From positions 1-64,000 of the forward strand of contig NZ_NWTI01000017.1 of the NCBI RefSeq assembly GCF_002531575.1: DNA of 64,000 nucleotides, in the 5' to 3' direction. Position numbers and translations under genes: made by a program. The stretch comes from Bradyrhizobium sp. Y36. GTDB lineage: Bacteria; Pseudomonadota; Alphaproteobacteria; Rhizobiales; Xanthobacteraceae. This document shows positions 35,519 to 44,665 of the stretch, piece after piece. The stretch's first letter is position 1, and every line of letters starts with the position of its first letter. The notes below the pieces were generated by a model. The model ran no database searches. It was given only the letters and a program-made list of their open reading frames with translations, and was not told where the DNA came from.

Positions 35519-36178
35519 CTAGCTGCTTAGAGTGGGCTTGGACGGTTTGAGTTCATCGTCGGCCTTCACCGCGACGAAGCGGGTGCCGTCGCGATCGACC
35601 AGCAGGACCATAGTTCCCTGCGGCAGGGGCGATGATGACGGCGCGGCGACCGCCCAGACGAAATGGCGGTTGCCGTGGATGTCCGCGACGCTGACCTTGC
35701 CGGGCGGCCCCTGGTCGAGCGGTCCGATGACGACCTCGCCGATGCGGCCGACGAGATCCCCAAGGCCAACGACGTAGCTTTCATCCTTCGGGATCACCCG
35801 CGCGATGGCCCGGCTGGCGGCACGCACCAGGGGAACCGAGACCACGAGAGCCCCGACCGAGGCGACCGTCGCGGGCAAGGGCCCCGCCACCATCCGCGCG
35901 ACGTCCTGGATCAGGAAGCCGGTGATGGAGAAAGCGCCGAGCAACAGCAGCAGGAAGATCAACTGCGGCACGCCGCCGACATTGATCCAGGAGATGGCGT
36001 TGATGACGCCGTTGTCGCTGGGATGACCGAAATCGATGTTGGTGCCGAGCATCTCGCTCAAGGAAGCCCCGACCAGCATCGAGACCACCTCGATCGAGCC
36101 GACGATCACGATCATGGCCGCCGCGATCGCGAACGGCCGGACCTCCGGCATCATGACGTGTTCGAGCAATGCGCTCAT
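35519..36178 (-). CDS. YqiJ-like membrane protein with C-terminal OB fold (NfeD-like)
   Basis: The 219-residue protein has three transmembrane helices (for example FAIAAAMIVIVGSIEVVSML and PQLIFLLLLLGAFSITGFLI) followed by a small C-terminal beta domain of the OB-fold type (VVGLGDLVGRIGEVVIGPLD; TMVLLVDRDGTRFVAVKAD). Proteins of this plan partner flotillins. It lies 10 bp after the PspA-like gene and 22 bp before flotillin, consistent with one transcript. Confidence 0.88.
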   Translation of the reverse strand: MSALLEHVMMPEVRPFAIAAAMIVIVGSIEVVSMLVGASLSEMLGTNIDFGHPSDNGVINAISWINVGGVPQLIFLLLLLGAFSITGFLIQDVARMVAGPLPATVASVGALVVSVPLVRAASRAIARVIPKDESYVVGLGDLVGRIGEVVIGPLDQGPPGKVSVADIHGNRHFVWAVAAPSSSPLPQGTMVLLVDRDGTRFVAVKADDELKPSKPTLSS

Positions 36179-36188
36179 GACACGGCAC

Positions 36189-37343
36189 TCAGGAGCGCGA
36201 CTTCAACCGCGCCAGCCTCGCTGCAATTTCCTTGTCGCGATGAAGCGCGCTGAGTTCGTCGATATCGCTCGAATACGGGATGCCCGGCGGCACGCCGATG
36301 GCACGCGCCACCGCCCTGCCCGCCCGCAGCGCCTTCGCCGCCGCAGACGCGCTGCCTGGCTTGCGGGACGAGGTCGAGACCTGACGGCTTGCGGTGGCCT
36401 CGCTCTTTTCGAGGTCGGCGCGGCGCTGCTCGGCATCCTGGAGCGCCGACAGCACGGCTCGCAGCGAGGTGACGCATTGCTCAATCTTCTCGTTGTTCTC
36501 GTCGATGGCACGGGAGAGCACCTCGAACTGCGCCTCCAGATCCATCTGCCGCGCGATGCCGGCACGCGCGAGGTCGTCGCGATTTTCCGTGATCGCCCCT
36601 TCGATCTTCGGCGCGAGATCCGCCATCTCGCGCTCGATCTCGGTGCGGCGTGCATTGAGGCGGTATTCCTCGGCCCGCGCGGCGGCGAGCGCGTCGCGCG
36701 CCTCGCTCTCGGCCCGCTCGATCTCGCGGATGGCCTGGCCAACCACCGTCAGCTTGTTCTTGCCCTCCGCCTGCTCGATCGCGTCGTAGGCGATTCCGGC
36801 GATGAGACGTCCGACCCGGGACAGGAAATTGTCGGGGGCGGCAGCGATGGTATCCATAGCGTTCTCCTCCTCTGGCAGAGTGTTCGGCGTGACGCCGTAG
36901 TGAACTTCGAAGCCGTCTTCGGTACGGACGAGGCGCGCGGGCACGCTCTGCCCCCAGCCTTCGGCGTAGCCGGCATAGTCGAAGGGCACGCTGAAGCGCC
37001 CCTCCACGGTCGCAATCGAAATGGTCGCGGGGCCTTTGATCTTGGCGAGCTTGTCGTCGAGCGGCAGGCGGCGGCCCTGCGCCGCGCGATAGTCGGCGCG
37101 GTCGCGCAGGCCGAGCGTCACCAGGCGCGAGGGCAGAGCGGTTGCCTTGCGGATCGGCTCATAGGCGTGAGCATGCAGCAGCACGACGTTGGACCCGATG
37201 TTGTGGCTCCGCGCGACCTCATCGAGGATTTCCATCATGCGGTCATAGGCCCCGAACGTCGCCTCCAGGGCGGCCTTGGCGGCCGGGTCAGGGGCAAGCC
37301 TGTAACGCAGCGCAGATGGCGCGTTTCGGGACGACTGGCTCAT
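36189..37343 (-). CDS. PspA/IM30 protein with TnpB-like N-terminal domain
   Basis: The 384-residue frame from the ATG at 37343 has two parts. The first, about 160 residues, reads in order LRYRLAPDPAAKAALEATFG, LPSRLVTLGLRD, VEGRFSVPFDYAGYAEGW and ARLVRTEDGFEVHYGV. That order resembles the WED/REC front half of IS1341/IS605 TnpB. No RuvC domain and no zinc finger are present. The second part, residues 163-384, is a PspA-like protein: amphipathic N-terminus (FLSRVGRLIAGIAYDAIEQA) then a long coiled coil (EIERAESEARDALAAARAEE). An internal Met preceded by GAGGAGGAG could start PspA alone. It is first in the PspA-YqiJ-flotillin operon. Confidence 0.85.
   Translation of the reverse strand: MSQSSRNAPSALRYRLAPDPAAKAALEATFGAYDRMMEILDEVARSHNIGSNVVLLHAHAYEPIRKATALPSRLVTLGLRDRADYRAAQGRRLPLDDKLAKIKGPATISIATVEGRFSVPFDYAGYAEGWGQSVPARLVRTEDGFEVHYGVTPNTLPEEENAMDTIAAAPDNFLSRVGRLIAGIAYDAIEQAEGKNKLTVVGQAIREIERAESEARDALAAARAEEYRLNARRTEIEREMADLAPKIEGAITENRDDLARAGIARQMDLEAQFEVLSRAIDENNEKIEQCVTSLRAVLSALQDAEQRRADLEKSEATASRQVSTSSRKPGSASAAAKALRAGRAVARAIGVPPGIPYSSDIDELSALHRDKEIAARLARLKSRS
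36857..36872 (-). promoter_or_regulatory. Strong internal Shine-Dalgarno for a stand-alone PspA
   Basis: On the minus strand GAGGAGGAG is followed by AACGCT and then ATG at 36857. This start would give a 222-residue protein, the usual PspA length. In the fused frame the same bases encode a Glu-rich stretch (PEEENA), so the match could arise from coding for glutamates, but spacing and strength are those of a real ribosome-binding site. Confidence 0.55.
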
Positions 37344-37351
37344 GGAAAGCA

Positions 37352-37376
37352 CTAAAGCACCATTTTGGTGCTTTAG
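37352..37376. promoter_or_regulatory. Perfect palindrome at the start of the PspA operon
   Basis: Arms CTAAAGCACCA (37352-37362) and TGGTGCTTTAG (37366-37376) pair perfectly around TTT. It ends 8 bp before the ATG at 37343. It could be a repressor operator or an mRNA hairpin hiding the ribosome-binding site. AT-rich arms in a GC-rich context make chance unlikely. Confidence 0.6.
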
Positions 37377-37766
37377 GAAGTGGAAGCCTGATCACGTTTC
37401 CCTGATCCTCATGCACGCTATCGATTAGTCGTCGGGGCCCGGAGCGGCGTTCAAGCCTGGCACTCACCCCTAGATCACAGCCGATCAAGACTTCTTGCAC
37501 GCGCGGGTTGCAATTTGAGACGAAATGCGGGGAGCGTTCGGCAACAGTCTGGGCCGAGTTGGATGAGCCACGCCCGCGGAAGCACTCTGGATTGCTTCGC
37601 TCCGCGCGCAACGACGCAGTCTGAGGTGATGACGGTCTTGCCTCACTCGCCTCGGGCTTCACGAGCCGTTGCCGATCCACAGCCTGTCCGCAGCATATCC
37701 ACAGCGCCGGAATCGCGAATTCGTCAGTCGGTCAGACGACTTGCTGCGCACAAACCCACAGGTCGT
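37377..37766. other. Gene-free stretch upstream of the PspA operon
   Basis: About 390 bp without a gene. It should hold the PspA operon promoter on the minus strand; no sigma-54 -24/-12 pair was found. A dispersed repeat fragment lies at 37580-37625, and the far end is the 3' side of the cysteine-containing secreted protein gene. Confidence 0.6.
37580..37625. repeat. Dispersed rhizobial repeat fragment
   Basis: CTCTGGATTGCTTCGCTCCG followed by CGCGCAACGACG is the core of a repeat widespread in Bradyrhizobium and relatives. On the minus strand it translates as SLRAERSNPE, a well-known spurious peptide. Only part of the element is seen here. Confidence 0.6.
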
Positions 37767-38027
37767 TCAGCCCCCGGCCTGGTCGAACACGGTGCGGCAG
37801 GCTTCGCTCAGACTGGCGCGGTTGCGGCGCAGGCAGGCCGTGATGGCGCGGACGTTCGGGACCTCGCCGGCGCAGAGCCGGTAGACGTCGGGCGTGCAGG
37901 CCCGGCGCTGCTCCGCCGTGCCCTGCGCGTGCGCCGCCGAGGCAAACAACGTCAGGAACAGCCCGACCGTGGAGGCGCGACGCGCCCGGCTTCTCACACC
38001 CGCAAACCGCAAGAACCTCGCCTTCAT
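37767..38027 (-). CDS. Small secreted cysteine-containing protein
   Basis: The 86-residue protein has an Arg-rich start and a signal peptide (ASTVGLFLTLFASAAHAQ), leaving a mature chain of about 52 residues. Four cysteines are spaced as in the cysteine-rich-repeat family: CTPDVYRLCAGEVPN then CLRRN and CRTVF. Similar short exported proteins are common in Bradyrhizobium, function unknown. It is monocistronic. Confidence 0.8.
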   Translation of the reverse strand: MKARFLRFAGVRSRARRASTVGLFLTLFASAAHAQGTAEQRRACTPDVYRLCAGEVPNVRAITACLRRNRASLSEACRTVFDQAGG

Positions 38028-38290
38028 GACCAGTCTCCTGTCTGCCCTGCCCGCCTCCCGGCCCTGGCGGCCGGTGTTGTGCGAAGGGGTAGGAGGAATA
38101 AATCGCGGAAGATGTGATCTCTTTCACACTCGGCGTCGTCGGGAGGAACGTAGGTTCCCGAAGGGACTTCTTTAGAGATTGCTAACCAATCGAGGCCCGA
38201 TCGCCGGATCGTTAAAATGCGAACGATCGGCTCAATCGGGTGACAAACCGGCTTTGCGACATTGCGCCAACCGCGTTTTGCGAGGGTGCG

Positions 38291-38500
38291 ATGAGAAGCG
38301 AAGCCGAATTCAATTTGCTGCTGGATGCCGTCCGGGACGCCATGGTCATCGACGATTTCGCTATCGCTTCGGAGCAGGAGTTCGCGCCGCGCTCGTGGAG
38401 CCTCGAGGCGACACCGAGGAGAACTCCGATGGCTGCCAATGACAATGAGGGCGCCTGGCCCCTCCTGCCGTTTCCCGACGGCTGGTACGCGGCCTGCTGA
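38291..38500 (+). CDS. Small hypothetical protein
   Basis: A 69-residue acidic ORF beginning MRSEAEFNLLLDAVRDAMVI, with GAGGG a few bases upstream of the ATG. It ends with an aromatic stretch (PLLPFPDGWYAAC). The middle contains AANDNEGAWP, reminiscent of other short rhizobial proteins. No family recognised. A GTG 17 codons upstream is an alternative start. Confidence 0.45.
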   Translation: MRSEAEFNLLLDAVRDAMVIDDFAIASEQEFAPRSWSLEATPRRTPMAANDNEGAWPLLPFPDGWYAAC

Positions 38501-38584
38501 GGGCTGATTTCACGGTGAGCCGAACCGACCGTCTCGCGGGCGTCGTGCCGTCCGGCCGACGTTGCAAACGCGACGCGGCGACGA

Positions 38585-38731
38585 TCAGGTCTTGACGCGC
38601 TCCTCGCCATCCTGCGTCGCCCGGTCGGGTACTGCCGATGGAAAGATGCTGTCGTAGATCGCGCGGGCTTCGCGAATGAGACGAGCCCGCTCCAGCTCGG
38701 ATTTCGGGACAAATCGGACGATGTCGCCCAT
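38585..38731 (-). CDS. Small hypothetical protein (MGDIVRF family)
   Basis: A 48-residue ORF starting MGDIVRFVPKSELERARLIR, with GGAG seven bases before the ATG. It is highly charged and helical with REARAIYDSIFP. I recall very similar short proteins in many Bradyrhizobium genomes, all of unknown function. It lies near tRNA-Cys. Confidence 0.6.
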   Translation of the reverse strand: MGDIVRFVPKSELERARLIREARAIYDSIFPSAVPDRATQDGEERVKT

Positions 38732-38933
38732 TTGTGGCTCCAGTGCTCGGGTGACGAGTTGCATCACTTCGCAGATGCGAACTCTATGCCAGTGAGCCTG
38801 AATCGGAGGTTTCCAGCCGGCCCCGGGCAAACCCGGTGACCGCGCCGCCGCGCAGCTCGCGGCAAGCACCCGCGCACCGCGGCACCGAGTCCAAGCGCGG
38901 ATCAAATTGTGCTGGAAAATCAGAGATTTGTGA

Positions 38934-39007
38934 TGGAGGCCACGACCAGAATTGAACTGGTGTACACGGTTTTGCAGACCGTTGCGTAACCACTCCGCCA
39001 CGTGGCC
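38934..39007 (-). tRNA. tRNA-Cys (GCA)
   Basis: A 74-nt cloverleaf reads on the minus strand from GGCCACGTGGCGGAGTGG to GTGGCCTCCA. The acceptor stem GGCCACG/CGTGGCC pairs, the T-arm has GTTCAATTC, and the anticodon loop CTGCAAA gives GCA. Discriminator U and encoded CCA fit bacterial tRNA-Cys. Confidence 0.97.
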
Positions 39008-39104
39008 CCGTAAGGCCGGACCAATATAGGGGATCAATGGCTTAGGCAACTGCCTTCGTCCGAGTTTGACCGGACGCCGCATCAGCGGGGCTCGTTGTGG
39101 ACGG

Positions 39105-39866
<762 letters not shown>

Positions 39867-39873
39867 GCCCGCA

Positions 39874-40647
39874 TCACAGCCAATACGCCACGCGATGGCG
39901 GTATTTCGCGTAGCAGCAGAGGGCGACGACGGCCACGACGATTGCATAGACTACACCGAGCAGCCATTGCTCCATATCGGTCGGCTGCGACAATAGCGGC
40001 CGCCGCACGAGATCGAGCAGCGTCGCGAATGGATTGACCCATGTCAGCCAGTGAAACGAGGTGCCACGCACGCTGTCCTCGGTCCAGATGATCGGGGTGA
40101 GAAAGAAGACGAATTGCAGCCCGCTGACGATCGCCGAGCCGATGTCGCGAAAACGCGCGCAGAGCATGCCGAGCGCGACGGCGCCAGCGATCAGCACGAG
40201 AAAGAGGATCGCAAAGCCGGGCACCACGAGCAGCATGCTCCAGCGCAGCGGCCACGGCATCACGAGGTAGAGCAGCACGACGATCACCAGATGATGCGCG
40301 AAGATGATGATGTTGCGCGTAATCATCTGCAGGACATGAACGATCAGCGGGGCCGGCACCGCCTTGATGAGGTGACCGGACGCGACGAAGATGTTGGAAC
40401 CCTCTTGAAGCGTCGTGGCGATCAGGGTCCAGACGATCAGGCCGACCGCGAAGGACGGCAGGAAGGCGGCGATGTCCTGCTTGAACAGTGCCGCGTAGAC
40501 CGTGCCGACGCTTGCGATGGTGGCGGCGAGCGTCAGCGTGATCCAGAGCGGGCCGATCACGGTCCGCCGGTAGCGCAGCGAAATGTCCATCAGCGCGAGC
40601 GTGCCCCAACGGTCGGGCCGCGCCGCCTGTGTCAGAATTTCCTTCAC
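39874..40647 (-). CDS. Polysaccharide-type ABC exporter permease (Wzm/KpsM-like)
   Basis: The 257-residue ABC-2 permease has six predicted membrane helices, starting after an amphipathic N-terminus (LALMDISLRYRRTVIGPLW). The stretch FFLTPIIWTEDSVRG and the following WVNPFATLLDLVRRPLL are typical of Wzm/KpsM/TagG proteins. It precedes the ATPase with a 7-bp gap and is probably first in the pair. Confidence 0.92.
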   Translation of the reverse strand: MKEILTQAARPDRWGTLALMDISLRYRRTVIGPLWITLTLAATIASVGTVYAALFKQDIAAFLPSFAVGLIVWTLIATTLQEGSNIFVASGHLIKAVPAPLIVHVLQMITRNIIIFAHHLVIVVLLYLVMPWPLRWSMLLVVPGFAILFLVLIAGAVALGMLCARFRDIGSAIVSGLQFVFFLTPIIWTEDSVRGTSFHWLTWVNPFATLLDLVRRPLLSQPTDMEQWLLGVVYAIVVAVVALCCYAKYRHRVAYWL

Positions 40648-40788
40648 TGCGAGCTGAATACGACTGCCCCTTCGGTTGCCACTCTCCGATGCCGCACCAG
40701 AACTGCAGATCGGACCTGTACCGGCCGATGGTCTCTAGACGCCCGCGCCTTGCGGTGCAATCGACCGTACAGATGAGTTGGGCCGAAG

Positions 40789-41523
40789 TCAGGCTCGTTT
40801 GCGCCGCCGAAAGTCGCGCCGGCCCTTTGCCGCAGGCTTGGGAGCCAGTTCTGGCATCTCGGCCTGAACTTCGCGATAGCGTGTTAACAGCCGTTCAAAA
40901 CTCGCATGCAGCGTGTCGGCGATATCGGGGCGCCGCTCGAGGCCGGCCAGGACAGTCGCCGCGGCCTCGATGGTCGAAAGCCCATCGCGGCGCGGTTCCT
41001 TGCGCAGACGGCCATAGCGCGAGGGGTGTGCCGGATTGAGGATCACGCGCTGGCACTTGAGCATCCAGGGATTGCGCCACCACAGCGCCTTGGCCTGGCT
41101 CCAGGTGCCGTCGAGCAGCACGACGCCTTCGAGCTTGCCGAGGATCGCGCGCTGGTTCTCCGCGATCTCGCCCTTGCGGTTGAGCGCGACAATCTCGGCT
41201 TGCGCATCGAGGTCGGCGGCGCGTGCCGAGCCGAGATAGAGCACAGCCCAGTGCGCGGCATTCTCGACCGGCCGGCCCAGCGCCTTGGACAGGCTCGGCC
41301 AGGACAGGCCGACCCGAACGGTGGCATCGGCGAAATGCCGGGCAAGCAGGCGCGCGGTGCCAAGCGCCCTGTCCTGCTCCTGAGGATGCTGGAGGATGAG
41401 CAGCGACAGCCGGTTTTCGATCGGCGTGACGCTGTCGCAGACGCACAGCGGCATCGGCTTCTGGCAGTGCGGGCACTCCGGGATCGGATCGGCGACGGCG
41501 GCGAGTTCTGGCGGGTTCGACAT
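40789..41523 (-). CDS. DTW-domain tRNA-uridine aminocarboxypropyltransferase
   Basis: DTW proteins (TapT/TuaA type) transfer the aminocarboxypropyl group of SAM to uridine, making acp3U in tRNA. The ATG at 41523 gives 244 residues. An N-terminal zinc-binding set CPHCQKPMPLCVC leads, then LLILQHPQEQDRALGTARLL, and the signature LLDGTWSQAKALWWRNP with the Asp-x-Thr-Trp. The C-terminus is Arg/Lys rich (GRRDFRRRKRA). It is next to but not obviously part of the RND operon. Confidence 0.92.
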   Translation of the reverse strand: MSNPPELAAVADPIPECPHCQKPMPLCVCDSVTPIENRLSLLILQHPQEQDRALGTARLLARHFADATVRVGLSWPSLSKALGRPVENAAHWAVLYLGSARAADLDAQAEIVALNRKGEIAENQRAILGKLEGVVLLDGTWSQAKALWWRNPWMLKCQRVILNPAHPSRYGRLRKEPRRDGLSTIEAAATVLAGLERRPDIADTLHASFERLLTRYREVQAEMPELAPKPAAKGRRDFRRRKRA

Positions 41524-41560
41524 GGGCGCCGCTATACGCTCGAAGCGCGGCTTCAACAAC

Positions 41561-44500
41561 CTATTCCGCCGGTGCCGGTAGCGGGCGCGGCGCGGGCCGC
41601 CGCCGCAGGCGGTCGATCAGCAGGTAGATGACCGGCGTGGTGTAGAGGGTCAGGATCTGCGAGACGAACAGGCCGCCGATGATGGTGATGCCGAGCGGCC
41701 GGCGCAGCTCCGTGCCGGGGCCGGTCGCCACCACCAGCGGAATGCCGGCGAACAGCGCCGCCATGGTCGTCATCAGGATCGGGCGGAAGCGCGCCTGGCA
41801 GGCCTCGAAGATCGCCTCCGCCGACGACAGGCCGCGCTGGCGTTCGGCCTCGAGCGCGAAATCCACCATCATGATGCCGTTCTTCTTGACGATGCCGATC
41901 AAGAGGATGATGCCGACGAAGGCGATCACCGTCAGCGGCGTGTTGGTGAGTTGCAGCGCGAGCAGCGCCCCTAACCCAGCCGAGGGCAGCGTCGAGATGA
42001 TCGTGAGCGGATGGGCAAGGCTCTCATAGAGCACGCCCAGCACGATATACATCGCCACCAGCGCGCCGAGGATCAGTAGCGGCTGGCGTCCGCTGGTCTT
42101 GGCGAAGTCGCCGGCATTGCCGTCGAAGCTGCCGCGGATGCCTTCCGGCATGTGCAGTTCCTCGACCACCCGCTGGATGTTCTGCGTCGCCGCCTGAAGC
42201 TGCACGTTCGGCATGAGGTTGAAGGATACTGTGGTCGAGGGAAACGACTGCGAGTGATAGACTGCGAGCGCGGCGAGCCCGCGGCTCGCATGCACCACGG
42301 CCGACAGCGGCACCTGCGCGTCGCCCGCGCCCGCGACATAGATGCGATCGAGGTTGGACGGATCGACCTGGAATTTCGGGTCGATCTCCAGCACGGTCAT
42401 GTACTGGTTGCGCTGGGTGTAGATGATCGAGATCTGCCGCTGCGAGAAGGCGTTGTTGAGTGCGTTGTCGATGTCCTGAACCCTGACGCCGAGCGCCGAC
42501 GCCTTCTGGCGATCGATGTTCAGGGTGAGTTGAAGCCCGCCGGGGTCGCGGTCGCTGGAGATGTCGGTGATGCCCTCGACGCTCTCCATGCGCTTGGCGA
42601 CGATCGGCGCCCATTTCTGCAGCAGACTGAGGTCGGTGCTGGTCAGCGTGTATTGATAGTCTGAATCGCTCTGCCGCCCCCCGGCCCGGACGTCCTGGGC
42701 GGCGAACATGAAGAGGCGGATGCCGGCCACCGGGTACAGCGCACGTCTCAGACGATCGATCACGACCTCCGTCGAGACGTGGTCGCGCTCCTCCGGCGGC
42801 TTCAGGCTGATATACATGATGCCGCGGTTCGAGGTCGCTCCCCCCGGCCCGCCTCCGGCGCCGACGGTCGAGCCGATGCCGGCCACGGCCGGATCCTTCA
42901 TCACGATGTCGGCGAGCCGCTGCTGCAGGCCGAGCATCGACTGGAACGAGATGTCGGCCGAGGCGCGCGTCGCGCCGATGACGAAGCCGGAATCGTCGGT
43001 CGGGAAGTAGCCCTTGGGGACCTTGATGTAGAGCGTCACGGTGAGGCCGATGGTGGCGAAGAACACCAGCAGCGTCGCCAGCGGGTAGTCCAGTACGGTG
43101 CGCAGGGTTCTCGCGTAGAAGGCGACGATGCGCGACAGCGTGCCCTCGATGACGCGATCGAACAGCGTCGCCGTGCCGGAGGTCGCCTGGTGAATGTAGT
43201 GGGCGCAGATCATCGGCGTGACCGTGAGCGACACCAGCGTCGAGACCAGGATGGCGAAGGTCAGCGTCAGCGAGAACTCGCGCAACAGCCGGCCGACGAT
43301 GCCGTCCATGAAGATCAGCGGCGTGAAGGCCGCGATCAGCGACAGGCTGATCGAGACCACGGTGAACCCGATCTGCTTCGCACCCTCCAGCGCCGCCTGG
43401 AACGGCCGCATGCCGTGCTCGAGATTGCGATACATGTTCTCGATCATCACGATGGCGTCGTCGACCACGAAGCCGACGGAGATCGCAAGCGCCATCAGCG
43501 ACAGATTGTCGATGGAGAAGCCCGCGACCCACATGCCGGCGCAGGTGCCGGCGAGCGCCAGCGGCACCGAGATGCCGGCCGCGATCGTCGGCGTCAGCCT
43601 GCGCAGGAAGACGAAGACCACGACCATCACCAGGACCGCGGTCGCCAGCAATGTCCATTGCATGTCGAGCACGCTGGCGCGGATCGTGCCGGTGCGATCG
43701 ACCAGGGTCGAGATCTCGACGCCGGCCGGAATCCATTGTTTCAGCTCGGGGAGCAGCGCCTTCACCCGGTCGACGACGTCGATGACGTTGGCATCGCCCT
43801 GCTTGGTGATCTGGATCAGCACGGCGGGCTGCTTGTTGAACCAGGCGATCGAGCGGGCGTTGCGGACGGAATCCTCGATCTCGCCGACGTCCGACAGCCG
43901 CACGAAATTGCCGTTCGCGCTCTTGATGACGATGTCGCGGAACTCTTTCGCGCTGCGCATCTGCTTGTTCAGCGACAGCGTCTCGCTCTGCCGCTCGCCA
44001 TTGAAGATGCCGACCGGGCCGAGCGGATTGGCATTGATGATGGCGGTGCGCACGTCGTCGGTGGCGATGCCGGCGTTGGACAGCGCGACGGGATTGAGCT
44101 GGACCCGCACGGCCGGCTGGTCGGCGCCGGAGATCGCCACGTTGCCGACCCCCTGCACCTGCGAGATGCGTTGCGCCAGCACGCTGTCGGCAACATCGTA
44201 GATCGCGGCCGAAGAGATCGTCTTGGAGGTCAACGCCAGCACGTAGATCGGCGCGCCGGCCGTGTTGGCCTTGCGGAAGCGCGGCAGCGTCGGCAGGTCG
44301 CTCGGCAGGTCGACCATCGCAGCATTGATCGCCGCCTGCACGTCCCGCGCGGCCTTGTCGATGTTGCGGCCGATATCGAACTGGAGCTGGATGCTGGTGT
44401 TGCCGAGCGTCGAGGTCGAGGTGATCTGGTTGATGCCTGATATCTCGCCGAGACGCCGCTCCAGCGGGGACGCCACCGTCGCCGCCATCACCGAGGGGTC

Positions 44501-44665
44501 GGCGCCCGGCCGGCTGGCCGAGACGAAGATGGCGGGGAAGTCGACGTTCGGGACCGAAGCGACGGGCAGGAACTCGTAGGCGACCACACCCAGCAGGAAC
44601 AACCCGATCGACAGCAGCGTGGTTGCGACCGGGCGGCGGATGAAGGGCTCCGAGATCGATGCCAT
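41561..44665 (-). CDS. RND efflux transporter subunit (MdtC-like)
   Basis: The inner-membrane drug/proton antiporter of a tripartite pump. The 1034-residue protein has the RND N-terminus SEPFIRRPVATTLLSIGLFL, twelve membrane helices and two large periplasmic loops. The proton-relay aspartates in helix 4 are visible (ISVGFVVDDAIVMIEN). Its ATG overlaps the stop of the preceding RND gene by one base, so the two are translationally coupled. Two different RND subunits next to one another are the mark of MdtBC/MuxBC heterotrimers. Confidence 0.95.
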   Translation of the reverse strand: MASISEPFIRRPVATTLLSIGLFLLGVVAYEFLPVASVPNVDFPAIFVSASRPGADPSVMAATVASPLERRLGEISGINQITSTSTLGNTSIQLQFDIGRNIDKAARDVQAAINAAMVDLPSDLPTLPRFRKANTAGAPIYVLALTSKTISSAAIYDVADSVLAQRISQVQGVGNVAISGADQPAVRVQLNPVALSNAGIATDDVRTAIINANPLGPVGIFNGERQSETLSLNKQMRSAKEFRDIVIKSANGNFVRLSDVGEIEDSVRNARSIAWFNKQPAVLIQITKQGDANVIDVVDRVKALLPELKQWIPAGVEISTLVDRTGTIRASVLDMQWTLLATAVLVMVVVFVFLRRLTPTIAAGISVPLALAGTCAGMWVAGFSIDNLSLMALAISVGFVVDDAIVMIENMYRNLEHGMRPFQAALEGAKQIGFTVVSISLSLIAAFTPLIFMDGIVGRLLREFSLTLTFAILVSTLVSLTVTPMICAHYIHQATSGTATLFDRVIEGTLSRIVAFYARTLRTVLDYPLATLLVFFATIGLTVTLYIKVPKGYFPTDDSGFVIGATRASADISFQSMLGLQQRLADIVMKDPAVAGIGSTVGAGGGPGGATSNRGIMYISLKPPEERDHVSTEVVIDRLRRALYPVAGIRLFMFAAQDVRAGGRQSDSDYQYTLTSTDLSLLQKWAPIVAKRMESVEGITDISSDRDPGGLQLTLNIDRQKASALGVRVQDIDNALNNAFSQRQISIIYTQRNQYMTVLEIDPKFQVDPSNLDRIYVAGAGDAQVPLSAVVHASRGLAALAVYHSQSFPSTTVSFNLMPNVQLQAATQNIQRVVEELHMPEGIRGSFDGNAGDFAKTSGRQPLLILGALVAMYIVLGVLYESLAHPLTIISTLPSAGLGALLALQLTNTPLTVIAFVGIILLIGIVKKNGIMMVDFALEAERQRGLSSAEAIFEACQARFRPILMTTMAALFAGIPLVVATGPGTELRRPLGITIIGGLFVSQILTLYTTPVIYLLIDRLRRRPAPRPLPAPAE

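Noticed and set aside
37377..37520. Sigma-54 promoter for the PspA operon
   Set aside because: A TGGCAC occurs on the plus strand only and has no TTGC at the right distance; nothing suitable on the minus strand.
37288..37680. Minus-strand ORF containing SLRAERSNPE
   Set aside because: That peptide is the translation of a dispersed rhizobial repeat and is not a gene.
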